Shown: positions 47,175 to 56,879 of the stretch, piece after piece
Layout: each line of letters starts with the position of its first letter
How positions within the stretch are numbered: the stretch's first letter is position 1
Position numbers and translations under genes: made by a program
From: Anaeramoeba ignava
Lineage: Eukaryota > Metamonada > Anaeramoebidae
Assembly: GCA_028826165.1 (NCBI GenBank)
Contig: JAPDFW010000071.1
Coordinates: 372,001 to 436,000, forward strand
Direction of reading: 5' to 3'
DNA: 64,000 nt
Notes under the pieces: model-generated
Database searches by the model: none
Told to the model about the DNA's origin: nothing
What the model saw: only the letters and a program-made list of their open reading frames with translations

Positions 47175-47709
47175 AAAATTCAATTCTAAAAAAAACCAAA
47201 AAAAAATAGAATTAGAATTTCGTTTTTATTTTGATTTTAGATTGATTTTATTTTAGAATTAAATTGTTTTGAATTAAATTGTTTTAGATTAAATTATTTT
47301 GGATTAAATTATTTTGAATTAAATTATTTTGAATTAAATTATTTTGAATTAAATTGTTTTAGATTATTTTAAATTAAATTATTTTGGATTAAATTGATTT
47401 GAATTAAATTGATTTGAAATTAAATTATTTTAAATTAAATTATTTTGAATTAAATTATTTTGAATTGAATTATTTTAGATTAAATTATTTTGAATTAAAT
47501 TATTTTGAATTAAATTATTTTGAATTAAATTATTTTGAATTAAATTGTTTTAGATTAAATTGTTTTAGATTAAATTATTTTAGATTAAATTATTTTAAAT
47601 TAAATTATTTTGAATTAAATTATTTTGAATTAAATTATTTTGGATTAAATTATTTTGAATTAGATTATTTTGAATTGAATTGATTTGAATTAAATTGTTT
47701 TGAATTAAA
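47175..47709. repeat. GAATTAAATTATTTT array between convergent genes
   Basis: 15-bp unit (TTTTGAATTAAATTA, with TAGATTAAATTGTTTT variants), about 33 copies, between the CLP1 and HExxH gene stops. Period 15 keeps frames open (LNYFELNYFE), which is spurious. Confidence 0.9.
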
Positions 47710-49182
47710 TTATTTTTTTGATTTTTCATTATTTTTTGTAAAAAGTTCATCAAGTGGATTTCTTTTATAAGGCTTTTTCTCAATCTTCTGATTTTCAATT
47801 TCGTTATTGTGATCTTGAAAATAAGGAATATCAAAATTATTGAAATAAAAATTATCCAAATTATCTCCATTTTGGTAAACAGAAAGAGTATTTTTTGAAA
47901 GAAGATAAATATAAGCAGGTTTATTTTTATGTTGAATAGCCAAACCAGATTCATTAGAAGGAGGAATTGAGTAATCGGAATCAATCCAATTTTGGAAACC
48001 TTGGAAAATCCACTTATTCTCAGGTAAATCATCAAGAAAAGAAGAATGAAGAAGAGAAATGCGTTGGAATAACCAAAGAACAATTTGCTCAACAAAACCT
48101 TTTGGTTTATCATAAATTTCGGGAAAAAAATCCCGAATTTTAGCAAGTAATTCGAATTGACAAAAAGAAGCTCCAAATTCGCACCACCAAGTTATATTGC
48201 TCCACCATTCCATCAGTTTTTCGGTTGTTTCAAATTGAGGGAATTCTGGTGATTCATGAAATTTCCAACAATGAACAGTTTCATGAACAATAGCTTCAAT
48301 TAAATGATATAAATGATTAAGATATCTTCTTTTTTTGTTAGTTGAAAGAAAATCAAGTCGATTCCAATGACTTTCCTTGAAGTTTTTAATATCAGGATAT
48401 AATATTTCATAATTTCCATTTGCGTAAAAGGAAATCTCAATTGTTAATCTTTCTGGTTCTGGATTTTCCATGTTTTTTGTTTGTGTGATTATTATTTCTC
48501 TCAGTTTTTCTTCTTGTTTTGGATCTGATTTGAAACTTTCTTTTTCTTTATAGAGTTTTAAAATTGTTTCAACAGAACATTTGAGTCCAGTTTCTGCCCA
48601 CCATGAATAATCATAGAGATTTGGGTCTTGAATTATGTCTTCTAAATCAGAAATCAATTTTTGATATTTTTCAAAAGAGATTGGTATTTGATTTTGATTT
48701 TGATTTTCGATTTGATTTTGATTTTGATTTTCATTTTCATTTTGATTTTCATTTTGATTTTCATTTTGATTTTCATTTTGATTTTCATTTTGATTTTGAT
48801 TTTGATTTTCATTTTGATTTTCATTTTGATTTTGATTTTGATTTTCATTTTGATTTTCAATTTGATTTTCATTTTCATTTTGATTTTCAATTTGATTTTG
48901 ATTTTGATTTTGATTTTGATTTTGATTTTGATTTTCATTTTGATTTTCAAAAAGCAATATTATTTCTGATCCTTCTTCTTTTCCAAAATATAATTTCATT
49001 CCAATAGTTTTGAAGTTATTTTCAAGTCCAATTTTTGCTGCTTGTAAAAATTGTTTTTCAAAAATATTCATATCATTCATTTTTATTCCTAATCCATTTG
49101 GATATTTAGTTGAGATATTTGGTTTTAAACGATCAAGTAATAAAAGCATTTGACCAATTTCAATTGGTGAAATTTTCTCCAT
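47710..49182 (-). CDS. Unrecognised protein with HExxH motif, possible zinc metallopeptidase
   Basis: Intronless, 490 aa. No family recognised by eye. N-terminal 78 residues are folded-looking; 79-165 is a Gln-Asn-Glu run made of AAAATC/AAAATG hexamers; the rest (168-490) is a normal globular sequence. It contains IEAIVHETVHCWKFHES with HETVH at 300-304, then WWCEFGAS with Glu335 31 residues after the second His. That spacing and the W-x-E-x-G-A pattern resemble the glutamate ligand of gluzincin (MA-clan) peptidases. No signal peptide or membrane helix, so cytosolic. The Asn-Gln run should loop out between the two parts. Activity is inference from the motif. Confidence 0.7.
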   Translation of the reverse strand: MEKISPIEIGQMLLLLDRLKPNISTKYPNGLGIKMNDMNIFEKQFLQAAKIGLENNFKTIGMKLYFGKEEGSEIILLFENQNENQNQNQNQNQNQNQIENQNENENQIENQNENQNQNQNENQNENQNQNQNENQNENQNENQNENQNENENQNQNQIENQNQNQIPISFEKYQKLISDLEDIIQDPNLYDYSWWAETGLKCSVETILKLYKEKESFKSDPKQEEKLREIIITQTKNMENPEPERLTIEISFYANGNYEILYPDIKNFKESHWNRLDFLSTNKKRRYLNHLYHLIEAIVHETVHCWKFHESPEFPQFETTEKLMEWWSNITWWCEFGASFCQFELLAKIRDFFPEIYDKPKGFVEQIVLWLFQRISLLHSSFLDDLPENKWIFQGFQNWIDSDYSIPPSNESGLAIQHKNKPAYIYLLSKNTLSVYQNGDNLDNFYFNNFDIPYFQDHNNEIENQKIEKKPYKRNPLDELFTKNNEKSKK

Positions 49183-49199
49183 TTTAACTTTTTTTTTTT

Positions 49200-50036
49200 A
49201 AAAATTTAATTTATATTTTTTTTTGAGTTTATTTTTGTGTAAAAAAAAAATGATTTCTATGAAAATAAAAAAAAAATTTTTTTCAAATCAAAATTAACAG
49301 TTGAATAAAAATTAATTTATTAAAAAAATGAAATAAAAACTGATTAATTTTATTAAAAAAATGAAATAAAAACTGATTAATTTGAATAAAAAAGTGGAAT
49401 AAAAAATGATTAATTTGAATAAAAGAGTGGAATAAAAATTGATTAATTTTATTAAAAGAAAATGGAATAAAAATTGATTAATTAATTGAAAGAAAATGGA
49501 ATAAAAAATAATTAATTTTATTAAAAGAAAATGAAATAAAAATTAATTAATTTATTAAAAGAAAAAAATGGAATAAAAATTGATTAATTTATTAAAAAAA
49601 AATGGAATAAAAATTAATTAAATTTATTAAAAGAAAATGGAATAAAAATTGATTAATTTATTGAAAGAAAATGGAATAAAAATTAATTAATTTTATTAAA
49701 AAAAAATGGAATAAAAACTAATTAATTTAAATAAAAGAAAATGGAATAAAAACTGATTAATTTGAATAAAAGAGTGGAATAAAAACTGATTTATTTATTA
49801 AAAGAAAAAAATGGAATAAAAAATAATTAAATTTATTAAAAGAAAATGAAATAAAAATTGATTAATTTTATTAAAAGAAAAAAATGGAATAAAAAATAAT
49901 TAATTTTATTAAAAGAAAATGGAATAAAAATTGATTAATTTATTAATTAGAAAGTGGAATAAAAATTGATTAATTTTATTAAAAGAAAGAAAGTGGAATA
50001 AAAAATAATTTATTAAGAAAATGGAATAAAAAATAA
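49200..50036. repeat. AATGGAATAAAAATTGATTAATTTTATTAAAAG repeats
   Basis: About 24 imperfect units of ~33 bp, from just upstream of the HExxH gene to the stop codon of the F-box gene; the last unit (AAAAATAATTA) forms the F-box stop region. The part near 49240-49290 holds the A-run/T-run element of the HExxH gene. Confidence 0.88.
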
Positions 50037-52401
50037 TTATTTCCGGAAAAAAGTACCAACTCCAGATGTTATATCAGCCATAAGACAAAACAAATAAACT
50101 TGAATAAAAGGATAATAAATATGATGAATAGCAACTCTTTCCAAATAAAGAATTAACAAAGTTAAAAAAACGGAATAAAAAAGAAGAACAGCAACACCAA
50201 CAGGAATTATTTTCATAAAAAATGAAGCAACAAAAAACGCAACAAGATAAATAAAAAAAGGAAAAAAAACGAAAGCATAATTCCAATTAGTTGTGTGATC
50301 AATTCTTAAACCCAAAAAAATAAAGAAGATCATAAAATCAAGACATATAGACAAGGAAACCCAAACCTCTTTCATTCTTCCATTTCCATACACTTTATCG
50401 TAAAGAAGAAAAGAAGGAATAAAAACCAGAAGAAGAAAAAATGGAATAAAAACAACACACCAAGAACACTTAATAAAATTATCAACTCTCAAACCGATCA
50501 GAATAATTTGGATGAAAAAAAGAAAAACAAAAGAAAAAAGAGAAACAGATTCATCAGTGCAGTAATAACGAACAGCTATCCGATAATACAAAGAAATTGC
50601 CAAATAAAAACTCAAAAGAAATAAAGGAATTTCAACTGCTAAATTTATTATCGACATTTTGGCATCAATTACTTTCTCAACTTTGAGTGTGATCAGAATA
50701 ACATATGCAGAAAATCCAAGCGAGAAAACAAATCCAATAAAACTCAAATTGTTCAAAGCTAGTTTTTCTATTTTGTTTCTTGTTTCATCTTTTTTTTTAT
50801 TTTTTAGTTTTCTTTCTTCATTCATTCTTTCTTTTTTGATAATTTTATGGATTTTTCTTCCTTTTGCAAGCATTTCTTCTTTTGGATTTTCTAATAAATT
50901 GATGTAATCAATTCTTTGTTCTTCTGTTGAGGCTAAAATTTGTTGACGATCATTACCATAAGTGAAATATTCTTTTTTAGTAGTTGAACCATCAATTTTA
51001 TTGTTATGGAAATATTTCTTCATTCTTTTTTCTCTTGATTTATCCATTGATTTAAAATGTTTTTTGCTCAAATTTGGGAATTTTGGATCTTGTCTTTTTT
51101 TTGAAATCAACTCCATTTCTTGATCAAGTAATGTTTGAAATCCAACTACTTTTCTATTTGATATTCTTGTATTTGGTTCAAAATAATCAAATATGAAAAA
51201 TTGTTGATATGATCTTGCTATTCTTCTCCATGTTTCTTGATCATCAAAAATTTCTTGGAAATAACGACAAGTTAAACCTAATTTAACGAAATCACCAGGA
51301 GCTAAATATTCACAAATCATCATTAAAACTATTTTGATTTTGAATTTTGATTTTGATTTTGAATTTGAATTTGAATTTGAATTTGATTTGAATTTGAATT
51401 TAATTTTGAATTTGATTTTGAATTTGATTTAAATTTGAATTTGATTTTTGATTTAAATTTGAATTTGAATTTTAAATTTGAATTTGATTTTGAATTTGAT
51501 TTTGAATTTGATTTTGATTTTGATTTTGATTTTGATTTTGAATTTGATTTTGAATTTGAATTTTAATTTTAATCTGAATTTGAATTTGAATTTGAATCTG
51601 AATTTGAATTTTGAATTTGATTTTGAATTTTGAATTTGATTTTGAATTTGAATTTGATTTTAATTTTGAATTTGATTTTGAATTTATTTTTGTTTTTGAA
51701 TTTGAATTTGAATTTGAATTTGAATTTAAATTTGATTTTCAATTTGAATTTTGAATTTGAATTTGAATTTTGAATTTGAATTTGATTTTCAATTTAATTT
51801 TGAATTTGAATTTGATTTTGATTTTGAATTTGATTTTGATTTTGATTTTGAATTTAAATTTGATTTTGATTTTGATTTTGATTTTGATTTTGATTTTGAT
51901 TTTGATTTTGATTTTGATTTTGATTTTGAATTTGAATTTGATTTTGAATTTAAATTTGAATTTGATTTTAAATTTGAATTTTAAATTTTGAATTTGATTT
52001 TGAATTTAATTTTGAATTTGAATTTGAATTTTAATTTTAATTTGATTTTCAATTTGAATTTGAATTTGATTTTGATTTAGAATTTGAATTTGATTTTGAT
52101 TTAAATTTGAATTTGAATTTGATTTTGATTTTCAATTTGATTTTGAATTTGAATTTTGAATTTGAATTTGATTTTGAATTTAAATTTATTTTTATTTTAA
52201 ATTTTAAATTCTATTTACTTTCTGGAGGTAATTGATTAATGATTAAATTTGGCGTATCTGGTGGTACTAATAAATTTTGAGTTGATTTTTGAAATCTTCC
52301 TTTATTAACTTATTTAACTCTTGTTCCCCAATATCTAAAACTCCTTTATTTTGTTCCAAATTTAAAAAAAATGTTAATTCATCACTACGAGAAAAATCCA
52401 T
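50037..52401 (-). CDS. F-box protein with C-terminal multi-pass membrane domain, copy 1 (one-base frameshift in exon 1)
   Basis: Exon 1, 52219-52401, and exon 2, 50037-51328; about 491 aa after restoring one base. The F-box spans the junction: NQLPPE at the end of exon 1 and ILMMICEYLAPGDFVKLGLTCRYF at the start of exon 2. A charged middle (DPKFPNLSKKHFKSMDKS, KKYFHNNKID) precedes about nine hydrophobic helices from residue 260 onward (IGFVFSLGFSAYVILITL and so on), resembling the TMEM185-type transmembrane domain. I infer an SCF adaptor fixed in a membrane. In exon 1 the T3 at 52302-52304 (A3 on the sense strand) is one base short compared with the paralogue at 61193; with one base added the lengths close. 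The intron (51329-52218) is 890 nt, against 70 in the paralogue. Confidence 0.85.
51329..52218 (-). repeat. F-box copy 1 intron, TTTGAA/TTTTGA array
   Basis: 890 nt of TTTGAA and TTTTGA hexamers on the + strand (TTCAAA and TCAAAA in sense). The same intron, same phase, is 70 nt in the paralogue at 60967-61036. Confidence 0.9.
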
Positions 52402-52600
52402 TTAATTTTGATTTTAATTTTAATTTTAATTTTGATTTTAATTTTGATTTTAATTTTGATTTTAATTTTAATTTAATTTTAATTTTAATTTTGATTTTTA
52501 ATTTTGATTTGAGAAAAAAAATGAAAAATTTTTCTTAATTTTTTTTTTTCATTTTTTTTTTTGCTTTTTTTTTGAAGTTTTAATTCAATCCAAAAAAAAA
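52402..52600. promoter_or_regulatory. Divergent promoter, F-box copy 1 / SDR copy A
   Basis: 199 bp. TTTTAA/TTTTGA hexamers lie on the F-box side; AAAAAAAATGAAAAATTTTTC and TTTTTTTTTTTCATTTTTT lie on the SDR side, matching the element seen at other starts. Confidence 0.45.
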
Positions 52601-53542
52601 ATGATATCGTTTATCTTTTTAATTATTTTTGTTTATTTCTTTCTCAAGATATTCCCAACAATTTATGCTAAATTCATAGTTAAAACACCCAATTTGAAAA
52701 AGAAATACAAAGCAGAATGGGCATTTGTAACAGGGTCATCAACAGGATTAGGGAAAGAATTAGCAATGAAACTTGCCGAACAAGGAATAAATCTAGTGAT
52801 ATTAAGCAAAACAAAAAACAAACTTGAACAAACAAAAAAGGAAATACTTGAGAAGTATCCAAAAATTGAAGTTCGAGAAATTGTGATGGATTTTGAATTG
52901 CCAGTTGAACAAATTGAAAAAGAAATTATCCCTAAAATATCAGATATTGAAATCAAAATTCTCATCAATAATGTTGGTTATATGCCAATGAGAGAATTCC
53001 ATAAACAATCATGGGAAAGTATCCAAAAACACGTTAACGCCAATGTGACAAGTCACGTCAAATTGACACATATTATTTCCCAAAAGTTGATCCAATCAAA
53101 ATCAAAAGGAGCAATTTGCTTTACGGCTTCTCTTGCTGGTTTCTATCCTTTGCCATATGCACCAATATATTCAGCAGCAAAAGCATATCTTCGTTTATTT
53201 GCATCAACACTTGCTATAGAACTTAAGCCGCATGGAATTGATATCCACATAATAAATCCTGGCCCTATAAGAGATACTGATTTTGTTAAAAGAACTGGTG
53301 CTAAAACTGATAATTTGGGTTTTAAGTTTCTTTTCTCAAAATTGATTAGTCAAGATGATAAAGCTGTTGCTAAAGTTTATTTCAATTCTATTGGTGGTCC
53401 TTTTATGGCTGTTGATTCAAGTTGGTTCGCTATTTTTGGAAGAATTTTGGAAAATCTTTTTACTTTGAATGGTTTGGTTTATTCTTATATTCTTATTAGA
53501 GTTGGGAAATTATTAAAAATGGATCAATTTCATTATGATTAA
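52601..53542 (+). CDS. Membrane-anchored short-chain dehydrogenase/reductase, HSD17B12/KAR type, copy A
   Basis: Intronless, 313 aa. An N-terminal membrane helix (residues 2-28) is followed by the Rossmann motif TGSSTGLGKE (44-53), NNVG (123-126), Asn146, Ser177, and Tyr190-x3-Lys194 (YSAAK), so the catalytic tetrad is complete. The order matches microsomal 3-ketoacyl-CoA reductases and 17-beta-HSD type 12, which reduce 3-oxoacyl-CoA with NADPH during fatty-acid elongation at the ER. It has close paralogues at 53841 and 58607. Ends FHYD. Confidence 0.92.
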   Translation: MISFIFLIIFVYFFLKIFPTIYAKFIVKTPNLKKKYKAEWAFVTGSSTGLGKELAMKLAEQGINLVILSKTKNKLEQTKKEILEKYPKIEVREIVMDFELPVEQIEKEIIPKISDIEIKILINNVGYMPMREFHKQSWESIQKHVNANVTSHVKLTHIISQKLIQSKSKGAICFTASLAGFYPLPYAPIYSAAKAYLRLFASTLAIELKPHGIDIHIINPGPIRDTDFVKRTGAKTDNLGFKFLFSKLISQDDKAVAKVYFNSIGGPFMAVDSSWFAIFGRILENLFTLNGLVYSYILIRVGKLLKMDQFHYD

Positions 53543-53840
53543 TTAATTAATTAATTTTTGGGAATTAATTTGGAATTCTTTTAAAAAGAAAAAAAGCAAA
53601 AATTTTCTTTTTCTTTTTCTTTTTCAAAATGAAACAAAACAAAATGAAACAAAACAAAATGAAACAAAACAAAACAAAACAAGTTTTTTCCCTTTTTTTT
53701 CTTAATTTTTTTTCTTAATTTTTTTTATCTAAATTTTGCTTATTTTTTTTATCTAATTGATGTTTCAAATTAAAAGCAAAAAAAAATTTTTTTTTTAATT
53801 TTTTTTTTTTCATTTTTCAGTTTTAATTCAAGTTAAAAAA

Positions 53841-54782
53841 ATGATGATGTTTATCTTTTTAATTATTTTTGTTTATTTCTTTCTCAAGATATTCCCAACA
53901 ATTTATGCTAAATTCATAGTTAAAACACCCAATTTGAAAAAGAAATACAAAGCAGAATGGGCATTTGTAACAGGGTCATCATCAGGATTAGGGAAAGAAT
54001 TAGCAATGAAATTTGCCGAACAAGGAATAAATGTAGTGATATTAAGTGAGAACGAACCAGCACTTGAAGAAGCAAAAAAGGAAATACTTGAGAAGTATCC
54101 AAAAATTGAAGTTCGAGCAATTGTGATGGATTTTGGATTGCCAGTTGAACAAATTGAAAAAGAAATTATCCCTAAAATATCAGATATTGAAATCAAAATT
54201 CTCATCAATAATGTTGGTTATATGCCAATGAGAGAATTCCATAAACAATCATGGGAAAGCATCGAAAAACACGTTAACGCTAATGTGACAAGTCACGTCA
54301 AATTGACACATATTATTTCCCAAAAGTTGATCCAATCAAAATCAAAAGGAGCAATTTGCTTTACAACTTCGATGGCGAGTTTTTTCCCGATTCCCTATTG
54401 TTCAATTTATGACGGAGCAAAAGCATATCTTCGTTTATTTGCAACAACACTTGCCATAGAACTTAAGCCGCATGGAATTGATATCCACATGGTAAATCCT
54501 GGCCCTATAAGAAATACTGATTTTTATAGACGATCTGGAGTTAAACAACAAAATCGAATTGCAAAATTTTTTTATTCGACTGTAATCAGTCAAGACTATA
54601 AAGAAGTCGCGAAAGTTTATTTCAATTCTATTGGTGGTCCTTTTATGGTTGTTGAATCAGGCTATTTCGCTATTGTTTGTAGACTTTTGGAAAATCTCCT
54701 CACTTTAAATGGTATCGTTTACATTTATGTTAAGTTGAGATTGTTGAAAAAACTTGAAATGGACCAAGCTCGTTATGATTAA
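53841..54782 (+). CDS. Short-chain dehydrogenase/reductase, copy B
   Basis: 313 aa, same layout as copy A with TGSSSGLGKE and NNVGYMPMREF. The catalytic serine region reads FTTSMASFF and the active Tyr/Lys motif YDGAK (Tyr190, Lys194), so still complete. Long stretches are almost identical to copy A at DNA level (for example 52911-53108 against 54151-54348), but residues 71-79, 174-190 and 231-260 differ strongly, a mosaic pattern. It lies 298 bp after copy A, with a GAAACAAAACAAAAT short repeat between them. Substrate preference may differ from A because the changes cluster around the active-site entrance. Confidence 0.92.
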   Translation: MMMFIFLIIFVYFFLKIFPTIYAKFIVKTPNLKKKYKAEWAFVTGSSSGLGKELAMKFAEQGINVVILSENEPALEEAKKEILEKYPKIEVRAIVMDFGLPVEQIEKEIIPKISDIEIKILINNVGYMPMREFHKQSWESIEKHVNANVTSHVKLTHIISQKLIQSKSKGAICFTTSMASFFPIPYCSIYDGAKAYLRLFATTLAIELKPHGIDIHMVNPGPIRNTDFYRRSGVKQQNRIAKFFYSTVISQDYKEVAKVYFNSIGGPFMVVESGYFAIVCRLLENLLTLNGIVYIYVKLRLLKKLEMDQARYD

Positions 54783-55019
54783 TTAACTAATCAATCTATT
54801 TCCAATGATTTTCCATTTCTTGGAAAAGATAAATAATAAGAAAGATTATTTTTTCATTTCTTTGAATTTGCTTGCTTCTTTAAGAAATAAAAACAAAAAC
54901 AAGTTTTAAATTAATTTTTTATTGAAATTATTTGGATTTATTTTTGATTTAAATTTAAAATTTCTTTTTGGTTCTTTCTCTTATTTTTTTTATGAGGAAG
55001 ATAAATTTCTTTTGAGAAA

Positions 55020-55440
55020 TTGTCAAAAGAATTTTGATTTTGATTTTGAATTTTGATTTAAATTTGAATTTGATTTTGATTTTGATTTTGATTTTGATTT
55101 GAAATTTTGAATTTGATTTTGAATTTGATTTTGATTTTGATTTTGAATTTGATTTTGATTTTGATTTTGATTTTGATTTTGATTTTGATTTTGATTTTGA
55201 TTTTGAATTTGATTTTGAATTTGATTTTAAATTTTGAATTTGAATTTGATTTTGATTTTGATTTTGATTTTGATTTTGAATTTGATTTTAAATTTTGAAT
55301 TTGATTTTGATTTTGAATTTGATTTTGATTTTGATTTTGATTTTGATTTTGATTTTGATTTTCAATTTGATTTTGATTTTGATTTTGATTTTGATTTTGA
55401 TTTTGATTTTGATTTTGTTTTGATTTTGAATTTCATTTGA
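55020..55440. repeat. TTTTGA hexamer array running into the TRMT11 3' end
   Basis: TTTTGA/TTTGAA hexamers; the right-hand part encodes the Lys-Ser tail of the methyltransferase on the minus strand and contains its stop codon. Confidence 0.88.
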
Positions 55441-56810
55441 TTTTGATTTAGATTTTCAATATCATTAATCAATTTGTAATGTTTTGAATTATTTGGATCA
55501 AAATCCAAAACTTTTTTCATTGTAATTAATCTACGAACCAAATTTGAAGTAATATTCTGATGAGAATAAGCAAGAATTTCAAAACAAAAATGACGAGGAA
55601 GATCTTTATAAGAAAAATGACTAGTTGTTGGTAACCAAAAAACAAGTCTACCATTTATTTTAAGATGTTGAGCTGAAAATATGATGAGGAAACGAATCAA
55701 ACTTGGGATGCTAATCTGTTGTTTAGCAGGGAAGTAGTTGGAAGATCTAACGGTGGGTTCTTGATCAGAAAGATTTTTTTTATTTTCACTTAATTGTTTA
55801 GATCCTTCACGAAGTCCATAAGGAGGATCACAAACAATAGCATCAAATTCGATCTGTTTTCTCCAGCAATTATGAGTAAAATCAACTAACGAAATATCCA
55901 AAAAACGATCCAGCATTTTATATTGATCAAATGTGTTTTTAATGTTTGGAATTTGATCGGCTGATAATTTTTGTGTATATTTATTATTTTTTAAATTAAT
56001 TTTTTGACGTTTAACATTTTTGGATCGACTGTTTATCATTGCATGTAAAATCTTGTAATTTATATCAGAACCCATAACATAGCTTCCGAAATGACTACAT
56101 GAGATCAATATGCTTGCGGTACCACAGAAGGGATCATATATTAATGTTCCTGGTTTTGCAAGAGCTTGATTAGCAACAAGAAAACTCAATTGAGGTGCCA
56201 TTGTTGTATTTCCGATATATAATCTCTCCGTGAGTGAATAAGAGGCTTTAAGTTCACCTTGTCCCATGGAAATTTGTCTTCCGAAATACACATGCTTGAT
56301 TGATCTTGCAGAGGTATTGTTTGGTTGTTCAGGATCAAAAAAATCATTGATCAAAACAAAGTTAACTTCTGCATTTTTTAATGAGACTGTTTTGTGATTG
56401 GCTTCAAAAGGAATAAATGAAAGCTTGCGAATTGTTTCCACAGTGTGTTTTTGTGTAAGTTTTTTCCCGGAGTTGATGACATCAATGCGATAGGAATTGA
56501 AATTTGACATCATTTCAGAAATTTCATTTTCAGATTTTTTTTGAAGATCTTCAACAAGTGTTTCAAATGTTTCTGAATCACTAAATATTTTATAAATGGC
56601 CCTAATTAAAATGGCTCGTGAACATATTTTTATTGCTGATTCTTCGTCTGGAAGATTAATCCAAAGCAATGGTGTTTGAATTCCTTGGTTAATTAATTTT
56701 TCTTTATTTTCAATTTGAAAATTAATATCAAACATTTCACAACAAGATATTAATTCGGGAATTACAAATGGTTGCATTTCCCAACGAAATAAGATTAAAA
56801 ACTTATTCAT
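55362..56810 (-). CDS. TRMT11: tRNA (guanine-10-N2) methyltransferase, TRMT11/Trm11 type
   Basis: Intronless, 482 aa. A THUMP-like N-terminal half ends in the linker HVYFGRQISMGQGELKASYS; the Rossmann methyltransferase follows with TMAPQLSFLVANQA, the SAM loop LIYDPFCGTASILIS, and the catalytic motif FDAIVCDPPYGLREG. Trm11 with partner Trm112 methylates G10 of tRNAs. The last ~25 residues are Lys-Ser repeats encoded by AAAATC hexamers that overrun the C-terminus. The normal family ends just before them, so they are probably a repeat-added tail. Confidence 0.93.
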   Translation of the reverse strand: MNKFLILFRWEMQPFVIPELISCCEMFDINFQIENKEKLINQGIQTPLLWINLPDEESAIKICSRAILIRAIYKIFSDSETFETLVEDLQKKSENEISEMMSNFNSYRIDVINSGKKLTQKHTVETIRKLSFIPFEANHKTVSLKNAEVNFVLINDFFDPEQPNNTSARSIKHVYFGRQISMGQGELKASYSLTERLYIGNTTMAPQLSFLVANQALAKPGTLIYDPFCGTASILISCSHFGSYVMGSDINYKILHAMINSRSKNVKRQKINLKNNKYTQKLSADQIPNIKNTFDQYKMLDRFLDISLVDFTHNCWRKQIEFDAIVCDPPYGLREGSKQLSENKKNLSDQEPTVRSSNYFPAKQQISIPSLIRFLIIFSAQHLKINGRLVFWLPTTSHFSYKDLPRHFCFEILAYSHQNITSNLVRRLITMKKVLDFDPNNSKHYKLINDIENLNQNQMKFKIKTKSKSKSKSKSKSKSKSN

Positions 56811-56879
56811 TATAAGATTTTTTTTTGAGAAGAAGAGAAAAATAAAAGAAGAAAATGAAAATGAAAATAAAAAATTTAA

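Noticed and set aside
52305-52315. A 10-nt GTTAATAAAG on the minus strand that could look like a mini-intron in F-box copy 1
   Set aside because: Far below any intron here, and its removal does not give the frame shared with the paralogue; a one-base length change does.
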